Below are positions 1-6,312 of a stretch of DNA of 8,393 bases, one piece after another. The first letter of the stretch is position 1; every line of letters begins with the position of its first letter. Both the position numbers and the translations under genes were made by a program. The notes under the pieces were generated by a model that worked only from the letters and a program-made list of their open reading frames with translations, was not told where the DNA came from and did no database searches. Origin of the DNA: Candidatus Thorarchaeota archaeon (GTDB lineage Archaea; Asgardarchaeota; Thorarchaeia; Thorarchaeales; Thorarchaeaceae); contig JAEORI010000261.1 of assembly GCA_016840965.1 (NCBI GenBank), positions 1 through 8,393 on the forward strand. The letters run 5' to 3'.

Positions 1-168
1 CACTGTCTGGCCATCTAACATGAATCTGTAATCTTGTTTGGCTAGAATATCAAGAAGTTCATCCACCAATTCAACAAGCATGTATCTGAATCTCTGGAAT
101 GGTAGATACCATTCTCTATCCCAATGTGTGTGAGGCACAATGACAATCTTCTTGAAATCCAATTTCAT
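1..168 (-). CDS. GH38 alpha-mannosidase, N-terminal fragment cut by window edge
   Basis: This 56-codon reading frame starts at the ATG at 168-166 and stays open to the left edge, so only the N-terminus is visible. After MKLDFKKIVIV comes PHTHWDREWYLPFQRFR (about residues 12-28), the hallmark opening of glycoside hydrolase family 38. In that family the second His and the Asp of HTHWD (here H15 and D17) bind the catalytic zinc. GH38 enzymes hydrolyse terminal alpha-mannosyl linkages; full-length members are usually 800-1000 residues, so most of the gene lies outside the window. The frame is preceded by GGAG only 2 nt from the ATG, a cramped ribosome site. The gene follows the GPH transporter by 28 nt on the same strand, which suggests co-transcription and degradation of imported or surface mannosides. 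The family call is firm from the motif; substrate linkage cannot be judged. Confidence 0.88.
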   Translation of the reverse strand, partial: MKLDFKKIVIVPHTHWDREWYLPFQRFRYMLVELVDELLDILAKQDYRFMLDGQTV

Positions 169-196
169 CTCTCCACAATTGTGATATCTCTTCGCA

Positions 197-1675
197 CTAT
201 GTTTCTTTTTGCGACTCTCTGTAGAGCTTCTGATAAACCTTGGATATTTTTCCTTCTCTCTGTAGATGTTCAATGTATTCCTTTTCTTTCTGCAAGTGTA
301 TCCTGCCTAATTCAGTCTTTTTAGCAATCCACTCTTCGCCATCAAGTGTATACCATTTCCACAACGCGGCTGCACTAATTATGAAACATATTGCAGGAAT
401 CAATGCAAATCCTAACTGTATTCCAAAGATTGCTGATTCTGGTTGTACATTCAGAGTATTGTCAAAACCGAATGCACTGATGATCAATAGGAACAATGCA
501 TTCGCGATTGAGATAGCTGGTTTCGTAATTAACGCATTCATGCCTGCGTAGGTTGTTTCCCTTCTCTTACCAGTCAATATTTCATCGTGGTCGATTACAT
601 CCGCCAACAATGGCGACCATATTAGGGTGACTGGTGCGAATCCTATTCCTACCACAACAAGACTCAGCATAACTGCAACCAGCCAATTCCCCGAGAAAAA
701 TAGGAATATGAGACCTGTACTAGCCAGCATAAGTCCAATAATATAGACCTGTTTTAGACCCCGTTGTTTAACCATCCTATCAGCAAGGATACTAAATACT
801 AGCATGAGGATAAAAACAACAAATAATGGAATAGACGCCAAGAAACCTTGTAACACGACAACAAACTGAATAAAATATATCATTGAACCAAGTACGATTG
901 TGAAAGCCATTTCGTGAAAGAAATTCATGGCTTCGAATGCTAGAAACTCTTTATTCTTGACGGTTTCAATAATCGATTTAATGAAACCCAGTGGCTCTTC
1001 AGTCCTCGCATACTCATTTTCAGTTAGTGCATAACTCGAAAGGAACAGGACTGTTCCTGCAACTATCGCTACTACTACCATCACTGGCTTGAAGAGAGGA
1101 TTAAGCTCAGTTGATGCCTCATCCGTGAGCAAGATCAAAGGGAGTATCATCGCCAATAAAGCACCGACTGATCCTACAATCACATTATACAAGCTAAGAT
1201 TGGATCTTGCTTCTTGAGTAATGCACATTTCAGCAGGTAACGCAGTTATTACTAATCCAACCGTGGTAAACATTGAATCGAATAAAAACAGCACTAGTAA
1301 GAAGTTCCAAAACAGAGCTATTTGAGTGCTTCCCATGAATGGGAACCAGCAAATAATAAAGGTAAGAGAATATAATGGCGCGCCATATCGTAGAACCGGG
1401 ATACGCCTTCCTATATCTGTATCAATCCTTTCTTGGAGGATTCCAAATAAGGGATCGTTAATAGCGTTCCAGAAAGCGAACAGGAGCCAGGCTAAGGAAA
1501 TCCATTCCTCGCTTAAACCTAGTTTTACATTATAATAGAATGTGATTGCTGTACCTAATGCAATAATCTGAAGGATATTAATAGAGGCTTGAGATAGCCC
1601 AAAAGCCATTTTAGACTTGAAGGGTAAACGCTCATCGAAATTTTCATTGAACTCCCTCCCCACGTCGTCTTCCAT
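197..1675 (-). CDS. GPH-family (MFS_2) sugar/glycoside cation symporter
   Basis: This predicted 12-TM inner-membrane transporter of the glycoside-pentoside-hexuronide family has 492 residues from the start chosen here. Family marks are the N-half segment WNAINDPLFG (about residues 69-78) with IGRRIP just after, and the C-half segment DVIDHDEILTGKRRETTYAG, matching the family's D-x-x-D-x-(D/E)-x-x-TG-x-RRE pattern. The tail after the last helix is charged and probably cytoplasmic, with a helical stretch rich in K, E and Q. The frame also has an ATG at 1702, which overlaps the upstream stop as TAATG but has no SD. The ATG at 1675 has GAGGTGA 5 nt upstream, so I prefer it. The downstream neighbour is a GH38 alpha-mannosidase, so a mannose-containing oligosaccharide or glycoside is a reasonable substrate guess; the sequence does not show specificity. 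Confidence 0.9.
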   Translation of the reverse strand: MEDDVGREFNENFDERLPFKSKMAFGLSQASINILQIIALGTAITFYYNVKLGLSEEWISLAWLLFAFWNAINDPLFGILQERIDTDIGRRIPVLRYGAPLYSLTFIICWFPFMGSTQIALFWNFLLVLFLFDSMFTTVGLVITALPAEMCITQEARSNLSLYNVIVGSVGALLAMILPLILLTDEASTELNPLFKPVMVVVAIVAGTVLFLSSYALTENEYARTEEPLGFIKSIIETVKNKEFLAFEAMNFFHEMAFTIVLGSMIYFIQFVVVLQGFLASIPLFVVFILMLVFSILADRMVKQRGLKQVYIIGLMLASTGLIFLFFSGNWLVAVMLSLVVVGIGFAPVTLIWSPLLADVIDHDEILTGKRRETTYAGMNALITKPAISIANALFLLIISAFGFDNTLNVQPESAIFGIQLGFALIPAICFIISAAALWKWYTLDGEEWIAKKTELGRIHLQKEKEYIEHLQREGKISKVYQKLYRESQKET

Positions 1676-1680
1676 ACCTG

Positions 1681-1687
1681 TCACCTC
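1681..1687 (-). promoter_or_regulatory. Shine-Dalgarno site deciding the GPH transporter start
   Basis: On the minus strand this reads GAGGTGA, a full match to an archaeal anti-SD, ending 5 nt before the ATG at 1675-1673. The longer-frame ATG at 1702 has no purine-rich site in front of it, only the end of the preceding gene. The site therefore argues for the shorter, 492-residue protein. Confidence 0.75.
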
Positions 1688-1701
1688 TATATTCTCTCTC
1701 A

Positions 1702-2538
1702 TTATTTATTGACTAATGTCCAAACATAGCCTTTCTTTTCTTTAGAAAATCTCTTAGTAACAATTTGCTCGCTCTCCAGGAGGACCAAATTTCTGGGAAC
1801 GCGATCCCTGCATTCATCTGATTCCTTAGACGCCTCAGAAATGATTTCATCTGTTGTTGCCTCACCTAGTTGCCGCAGGATTCTGATCACTCTCTCTTTG
1901 GTATCAGGGCTTTCAAGATTCATTTGCATTGCCTTCACTATAAGGATAATCGCTAGTGAAATCTCTGCAATGATTGCAACCAATATTCCTATAGTAGATA
2001 CGCCAATGAGTCTAGGTTCAAGAGAATGAGTCAAGACTTCGAATAGATACCCCATCGATCCTCCAATCGCCAGGATTATCCCCACAAACTTACTGAGGTA
2101 TCCTGATATGAAAACCAGATATCCGATTATAATCAGATTAAGACCATACCAGAGAATGCCAAAAAACAACACCTGATAGAAAACCTGTATTTCAGCGAAT
2201 AGCAATACCATGCTTGTAATGAATACTATAACCTCAATTATCCTCATACTTTGAGCAATCTTCGATAATTTCCTGTGTACTGAGGTTAGAACATTGTTCA
2301 ACGGAAATGCAATGATTAAACTAAAGAGCGACATAAAGAACAGAGCAATGACAACACCAATGAAGAGGAAAACATTGGCTTTGACCCCTTGTGCTGCAGA
2401 AAACATAGTTTCTCCTGGTACGTAGTACATTGCATTCAGTGAAAAAAAGACGAAGCTGCCAAGTAATATCCTAACTAAAATGAAAATTCCTGCATTTCTA
2501 GCACAAGATCGTCTTTCTAAAGCTAATCCTTGATTCAT
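1702..2538 (-). CDS. DUF4386 six-TM membrane protein fused to C-terminal winged helix
   Basis: The protein has 278 residues from the ATG at 2538. Residues about 12-205 form six hydrophobic helices with DUF4386 features: RRSCARNAGIFIL at the start, a YYVPG segment after TM1, an L-x-x-V-H-R-K-L loop after TM2, and WYGLNLIIIGYLVFISGYL around TM4. Residues about 212-278 are soluble and resemble a winged helix-turn-helix: a D-T-K-E-R-V-I-R-I-L helix, then GEATTDEIISEA, then a recognition-like helix and a basic hairpin (KRFSKEKKGYVWTL). DUF4386 proteins have no established function and normally lack this tail as far as I recall. The frame extends upstream to 2655, but the SD at 2544-2550 and a TATA-like box at 2578-2587 favour 2538. 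It is the first gene of the unit that leads into the GPH transporter and mannosidase, so a membrane-bound regulator of that operon is possible (inference). Confidence 0.8.
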   Translation of the reverse strand: MNQGLALERRSCARNAGIFILVRILLGSFVFFSLNAMYYVPGETMFSAAQGVKANVFLFIGVVIALFFMSLFSLIIAFPLNNVLTSVHRKLSKIAQSMRIIEVIVFITSMVLLFAEIQVFYQVLFFGILWYGLNLIIIGYLVFISGYLSKFVGIILAIGGSMGYLFEVLTHSLEPRLIGVSTIGILVAIIAEISLAIILIVKAMQMNLESPDTKERVIRILRQLGEATTDEIISEASKESDECRDRVPRNLVLLESEQIVTKRFSKEKKGYVWTLVNK

Positions 2539-2543
2539 CTTTA

Positions 2544-2550
2544 TCCTTCC
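2544..2550 (-). promoter_or_regulatory. Shine-Dalgarno site for the DUF4386-wHTH gene
   Basis: The minus strand reads GGAAGGA, 5 nt before the ATG at 2538. It supports this start over the upstream ATG at 2655, whose extra 39 residues (Cys- and Lys-rich, no helix) look non-coding. Confidence 0.6.
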
Positions 2551-2577
2551 ACTGCTTGCATCAAGAAATTGTTTCGC

Positions 2578-2587
2578 GATTATAATC
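2578..2587 (-). promoter_or_regulatory. Putative TATA box for the left operon
   Basis: The minus strand reads GATTATAATC, centred about 44 nt before the ATG at 2538. Initiation about 26 nt downstream would give a leader of about 18 nt that still carries the SD. The same spacing is seen at the DUF438 gene. The BRE element upstream is not convincing, so this is tentative. Confidence 0.35.
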
Positions 2588-2820
2588 TGTTTTGGTAAGC
2601 TGGGACACTTTCGACAATTATGAAAAACGTCTGTGGCATAGAAATTAGGAAACACAACCGACTGTAAAATTTGGTGAGAACGATTGAGATTCTAGCAAAT
2701 TATTGGGGAAGCGAATTATCTTGAATATACTTTCTCAGTGAAACTTTCAGCTTTCTACAATAACTAGCGAATCATTTTTGCCACTAATTAAAACCCTCAC
2801 TGCACTAGAAGCTCATTTGT

Positions 2821-4218
2821 TTATTCCCAATCTAGTATTCTTTTCTCACCCTCAAGGCTTCTTGCTTCAGTAACATCTTGGGTTACTTCTAATGTTCCAA
2901 TAAACTCTCCATTCTCATCTCGAACTGCATAATAACCGATTATGTAGAAGTGTTCTTTCATCTGAATCCAGAATATCGCTTTGTCTTTTTTACCTTCTTT
3001 GAAGTTGGTCAATATATTCTGTACTTTGTCATAGCTTTTACTAGGATGACAGTTTATTACACTCCTGCCAATAACTGCAGGACTTCTAGGAAAGATTCGA
3101 TCGTCATTGGCTGAATAGTACTTGACTTTTTCATCTACTCCAACGAATGAAATATCGAGGGGTAAATGTCTTAGGATTAGATCTACTTCTTTTAGGGTCA
3201 GTTTTCCTGTGTTTAAGCTGATTTTTGGTGACTCAGTTTCTTGTTCAATCTGATGAATATCTATTGGTGAGATGGGTTTCCATTCCGTTCCCGGCGTTAT
3301 CCACGCATAGCCAATCTCTTCTTCCCCAGTACGAACTTTAACCCAATCATATTCTGAAAGAGTTTCTAATGCCATTGGAAACATGATGTTCTCTTCTTTG
3401 TAGATCAACTCTTCAATAGCGGCTAGCACTTCATCAAGTTTGGAATCATCCAAATTGTTTAGCATGTCACGAATCTCATCTTGTTTTGCCCACATTACTG
3501 TGGACGGACCTGTTACCCCTGCTTTTTCTAATATTGGAAAGAGTTGATTCTGCAAACGATTATAATGAATTGTAATCTTCCTCAATTTCTGTAATGTAGA
3601 AACATCTTCTGGGTTGTCTTTCAGGTGCTTGACAAACCGTTTGGCTTCTTCATTTTCTCGTAAGTATGTATGTACTGGATGACCAGGTGTAGTCTGTGGA
3701 GTCTGTTGAACATCTAGGGATTCCTTAAACACGAGCACATGGAGATCGCAAAGCGCAGTTACTTGTTGAGCTGTTAGTTCTCCGGAATCAATAAGTGATT
3801 GTTCCATTTCTGCAATCTCAGTTGCACTAACATCACCAAGAATCTCTTTGAACGTTGACTGCAACTTGTTGATATCTGCTCCCTCATGAAGTTCAAGGAT
3901 TAAGTCTTTCAGTTTCCTCTGTCTTTTTGTTAGTTCTTGTTGCCAATCACCAGAATCATTGTCTTCTCTGCTGATTGTTACCTCTTCACCAGCATTCTTT
4001 GAGATCGAATCAGAAAGTAAAACATAGAGTCTATTCAGAGGCACTCCCGACATTTTAGATACATCAGTAAGGGTTGCTCGACGTCCGATGGTCTTCTGTA
4101 ATATTGGATTTTGAAGTCGCTTGAGTTTTGGTGATATCTCCACAAGCGTATCAAACAGAAATGGAAATTCATTCGCTAAATCAAGAATCTTGGTTGAAGC
4201 CTTTAATGCGACTGCCAT
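2821..4218 (-). CDS. DUF1858-DUF438-hemerythrin-PAS protein, putative redox/gas sensor
   Basis: The protein has 465 residues, the usual size for DUF438-family proteins. In order: a DUF1858/ScdA-N-like domain (about 7-75, with the L-T-D-V-S-K-M-S-G-V-P helix), DUF438 (about 98-170, with LHEGAD and LCDLHVLVF), a hemerythrin-like HHE domain (about 178-305, HPVHTYLREN, HYN, VMW..DEIR, YKEENIMFPM), and a C-terminal PAS_10-type domain (about 338-465, NCHPSKS, FWI, YYAVRDENGEFIGTLEVTQD, EGEKRILDW). Hemerythrin-like domains bind a di-iron centre that reacts with O2 or NO. H180, H183, H218 and E275/E276 are present, but position 223 is Gln where I recall family members having Glu (HYxRKEN), and position 246 is Gln where His is common, so metal binding may be altered. 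There is no kinase or other output domain. It is cytosolic and likely a single-gene unit with its own promoter. Confidence 0.88.
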   Translation of the reverse strand: MAVALKASTKILDLANEFPFLFDTLVEISPKLKRLQNPILQKTIGRRATLTDVSKMSGVPLNRLYVLLSDSISKNAGEEVTISREDNDSGDWQQELTKRQRKLKDLILELHEGADINKLQSTFKEILGDVSATEIAEMEQSLIDSGELTAQQVTALCDLHVLVFKESLDVQQTPQTTPGHPVHTYLRENEEAKRFVKHLKDNPEDVSTLQKLRKITIHYNRLQNQLFPILEKAGVTGPSTVMWAKQDEIRDMLNNLDDSKLDEVLAAIEELIYKEENIMFPMALETLSEYDWVKVRTGEEEIGYAWITPGTEWKPISPIDIHQIEQETESPKISLNTGKLTLKEVDLILRHLPLDISFVGVDEKVKYYSANDDRIFPRSPAVIGRSVINCHPSKSYDKVQNILTNFKEGKKDKAIFWIQMKEHFYIIGYYAVRDENGEFIGTLEVTQDVTEARSLEGEKRILDWE

Positions 4219-4222
4219 AAAC

Positions 4223-4229
4223 TCACCTC
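4223..4229 (-). promoter_or_regulatory. Strong Shine-Dalgarno site for the DUF438 gene
   Basis: The minus strand reads GAGGTGA, 4 nt before the ATG at 4218. It is the same sequence as the site before the GPH transporter and fixes the start of the 465-residue protein. Confidence 0.75.
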
Positions 4230-4256
4230 ATCTACATCGAGAGAGGATGAAATTAA

Positions 4257-4267
4257 CTATATTTAAG
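4257..4267 (-). promoter_or_regulatory. Putative archaeal TATA box for the DUF438 gene
   Basis: The minus strand reads CTTAAATATAG, close to the archaeal TTTAWATA consensus, centred about 44 nt before the ATG. Initiation about 26 nt downstream gives a leader of roughly 18 nt that includes the SD. It lies in the 133-nt gap after the enoyl-CoA hydratase stop, so the DUF438 gene is probably transcribed on its own as well as by any readthrough. Confidence 0.55.
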
Positions 4268-4351
4268 TAATATGGTTTAGATAAGATGCGTTGTGATAGA
4301 AGAATCTAATGTTCTAATTTGCATAGGATACAGAGGAACAACTATTCATTC

Positions 4352-5149
4352 TTAGCTGTTCTTTTTCTCTTTTCGAGATTGGACAAACGCAGAAAATCTT
4401 TCCATTGGTTCTCCTGATGCAAATGCTTCACCGAAGCCCTGGTTCTCTCCTAAGAACCCATCTGGATTATTATAGATCGCTTTTTTAATCAAGTCCTTCG
4501 ATTTCATAATGGCATGTTTTGAGTTCCTAATGATTTTTCTACATATATCGTTAACAGTTTCTTCTAGATTTGAAAGGGGAACTACTTTATTCACTAATCC
4601 GATTCGCAGTGCTTCTTCAGCATCGATGATATCGCATGTGTAAATAATTTCTCGTGCCTTCAAAGGACCCACAAGTCTTGTAAGTCGCTGAGTGCCACCT
4701 CCACCAGGTATAATTCCAAATTTAGTTTCAATTTGACCGAATGTTGCATTATTCGCAGCAACTATCATATCACAACAGAGAGACAGTTCGAGTCCAGCTG
4801 TCAAACAGATTCCCTTTACGGCGGATATGACTGGGACTGGCAATGTTTCAAGCTTTGCAAACACAGTTTGAACTTTCTCTGATATCTGAAAAGCTTCATC
4901 GTAAACATCCCCTTCATACGCTTTGAAAAAAATCTCAACATCAGCTCCAGCAGTGAATGTGTCGTTTAATGCACTAGATACTACAAGAACACGTATTCTC
5001 GAATTTGATGCAAGTTCATCAAGAAATTGGCTCAATTCCTGTACTACATTATCACTAAATGCATTCTTCTTATCTGGGCGATTAAGGAGTAACCAGATAA
5101 TCTGCCCATCTTCCTCTTCTTTCACAATCCAGTTGTCTAATTTTTTCAT
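4352..5149 (-). CDS. Enoyl-CoA hydratase/isomerase (crotonase superfamily)
   Basis: The 265-residue protein has typical length for a single-domain crotonase. It probably hydrates trans-2-enoyl-CoA to 3-hydroxyacyl-CoA in the cytosol. Visible marks are NRPDKKNAFS (about 23-32), the CoA/oxyanion segment FTAGADVEIF (about 65-74), the second oxyanion turn AGLELSLCCDM (118-128), and FGQIETKFGIIPGGGGTQRL (137-156). Both catalytic glutamates of true hydratases are present: E121 (equivalent to rat Glu144) and E141 (equivalent to Glu164), which favours hydratase over isomerase or hydrolase activity. The frame can be extended to a TTG at 5194, but the ATG at 5149 directly precedes the family's usual N-terminus and lies 27 nt from a TATA-like box. 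No SD precedes it, consistent with a leaderless mRNA. It is divergent from an APH-fold kinase. Acyl chain specificity cannot be read from the sequence. Confidence 0.92.
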   Translation of the reverse strand: MKKLDNWIVKEEEDGQIIWLLLNRPDKKNAFSDNVVQELSQFLDELASNSRIRVLVVSSALNDTFTAGADVEIFFKAYEGDVYDEAFQISEKVQTVFAKLETLPVPVISAVKGICLTAGLELSLCCDMIVAANNATFGQIETKFGIIPGGGGTQRLTRLVGPLKAREIIYTCDIIDAEEALRIGLVNKVVPLSNLEETVNDICRKIIRNSKHAIMKSKDLIKKAIYNNPDGFLGENQGFGEAFASGEPMERFSAFVQSRKEKKNS

Positions 5150-5170
5150 ACTCTTGTTATGTGTTCCACA

Positions 5171-5180
5171 GTAATAAAAA
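5171..5180 (-). promoter_or_regulatory. Putative TATA box, leaderless enoyl-CoA hydratase promoter
   Basis: The minus strand reads TTTTTATTAC, centred about 27 nt upstream of the ATG at 5149. That places transcription start at or next to the start codon and explains the lack of an SD. Confidence 0.45.
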
Positions 5181-5233
5181 TTCAATGAAAACAAGGCAAT
5201 TTGAGCTTCATTAAATAAATCAGAGATGCAACC

Positions 5234-5243
5234 AAAAATAAAT
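5234..5243 (+). promoter_or_regulatory. Putative TATA box, near-leaderless kinase promoter
   Basis: The plus strand reads AAAAATAAAT, centred about 30 nt upstream of the ATG at 5269, with ACC just before it as a weak BRE. Start would fall within a few nt of the ATG. No SD is present before the ATG (the sequence is TTACAATTC). Confidence 0.45.
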
Positions 5244-5268
5244 CAATAGAGCTGATTTCTTACAATTC

Positions 5269-6291
5269 ATGGATTCATATCCCCTTCTTACATACCTACA
5301 GCACAGTTTTCCAAATCGAACCTCTTTACAAATTTCTAATTACAAAGATATTACGAGTGGCTGGGAAACCCAGATTTTTTCTTATGACTTGGAATGGATT
5401 TCTGACAAAGGAAAAGAGAAAGAGGAACTCATTATCAGGGTATATGCTCCTGGGATTGGCGAAAAAGCAGAACGAGAATCAAATGTTATGAAAAAACTCT
5501 CAGAAGTAGGTTATCCAGTTCCAAAGGTGCATCTAACTGAAACAGATGAATCCATCCTTGGACACCCCTTCATGATTATGGAACGAATAAACGGAAAAAC
5601 CCTCGAGGACATAATTTCTATGCCCGGCGTTGATAGAGCAAGATGGATTAACTTGTTCAGCAAGTTATTTGTTGATTTGCACAATCTTGATTGGACTTAT
5701 TTTATGTCGAACCCCCAAGTCATTCCTACAGATGATCCATACTTTATTATCAACACAACTCTCGCTGACTATAAAGACACTATCGACCGATTTAGGAAGA
5801 GTGAACTAAATCCAATACTTGATTGGCTCAAAGCTCGTGGTGATAGAGTTCCTTGCAAACAGCCTTCTATTACACATGGAGATTTTCATCCTATGAATAT
5901 TCTAATCGATATAAGCGGAAACCCGTTTGTAATTGATTGGGGCGCATCCAAAGTTCGAGATTTTCGGTCCGATCTTGCATGGACTTTGCTTCTAACAAGA
6001 GCCTACTCAACAAAGAAAAATCGAGATATGATTTTTGATGGCTATCAGAGAGCTGTTGGGCGTACAATTGATGAAATAGAATATTTTGAGGTTATTGCTA
6101 TTCTCAGACGATTACTTGATGTGTTAATATCAATAGGTGAAGGGTCCTCATCAAGGGGACTGCGTGAGGGTGCCATTGAGCTGATGAAGGAGCAGATGTA
6201 CCACATTAGGGTTGTCTATAATTTACTTGGCGATTTGACAGGCATTAAAATTCCCAAATTAGAAGATTGGATTGAGAGCTCTATCCCATAG
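5269..6291 (+). CDS. APH-fold phosphotransferase (COG3173-like small-molecule kinase)
   Basis: The 340-residue cytosolic protein has the aminoglycoside phosphotransferase/choline kinase fold (PF01636). The catalytic loop is HGDFHPMN (residues 203-210, Asp205 as base, Asn210 for metal), followed by FVIDWGASKVRDFRSDLAW, where Asp223 takes the DFG-Asp role. In the N-lobe, LIIRVY (R57) sits where the ATP-contacting Lys/Arg strand is expected and the helix with E70 (ERESNVMKKL) provides the alpha-C Glu. PVPKVHLTETDESILGHPFMIMERINGKTL matches the hinge region of COG3173 proteins. The substrate is unknown. Nothing marks it as an antibiotic-resistance gene, and the divergent enoyl-CoA hydratase suggests a metabolic role, possibly a hydroxyacyl-CoA kinase as in the ACAD10/11 kinase domain (inference). 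The start is the first ATG and appears near-leaderless. Confidence 0.88.
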   Translation: MDSYPLLTYLQHSFPNRTSLQISNYKDITSGWETQIFSYDLEWISDKGKEKEELIIRVYAPGIGEKAERESNVMKKLSEVGYPVPKVHLTETDESILGHPFMIMERINGKTLEDIISMPGVDRARWINLFSKLFVDLHNLDWTYFMSNPQVIPTDDPYFIINTTLADYKDTIDRFRKSELNPILDWLKARGDRVPCKQPSITHGDFHPMNILIDISGNPFVIDWGASKVRDFRSDLAWTLLLTRAYSTKKNRDMIFDGYQRAVGRTIDEIEYFEVIAILRRLLDVLISIGEGSSSRGLREGAIELMKEQMYHIRVVYNLLGDLTGIKIPKLEDWIESSIP

Positions 6292-6310
6292 AGAATCTTC
6301 GAGAATCTTG
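6291..6310. repeat. Tandem 10-bp repeat at convergent gene ends
   Basis: Two adjacent copies, GAGAATCTTC and GAGAATCTTG, differ only at the last base. The first begins on the last base of the kinase stop codon and the second ends 3 nt before the stop of the radical SAM gene. It is too short and asymmetric to form a classical hairpin, and its role is unknown. Confidence 0.5.
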
Positions 6311-6312
6311 TA

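Larger units (their letters stand above)
2539..2820. other. Intergenic region between the DUF438 gene and the left operon
   Basis: This 282-nt stretch holds the 3' side of the DUF438 gene and the upstream region of the DUF4386 operon. Apart from the TATA-like box and SD listed separately I see no gene, tRNA or strong hairpin. After the DUF438 stop the minus strand has GGGTTTTAATT at about 2785-2795, a weak T-rich candidate for archaeal termination but not enough to call. Confidence 0.5.

Noticed and set aside
240..551. 103-codon plus-strand frame
   Set aside because: It is antisense to the GPH transporter C-terminus and shows no family features or ribosome site.
1676..1702. GPH transporter start at ATG 1702 with TAATG overlap
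   Set aside because: There is no SD there, whereas GAGGTGA lies 5 nt before the ATG at 1675. The overlap remains possible if translation is coupled.
2539..2655. N-terminal extension of the DUF4386 gene to ATG 2655
   Set aside because: The SD at 2544-2550 and a TATA-like box lie inside it, and its residues do not resemble the family N-terminus.
2656..2820. Small RNA or tRNA in the intergenic region
   Set aside because: I found no cloverleaf, strong hairpin or box C/D pattern by eye.
5269..6291. Aminoglycoside resistance gene
   Set aside because: The APH fold is shared by many metabolic kinases. There is no mobile element or resistance context and the sequence looks COG3173-like.
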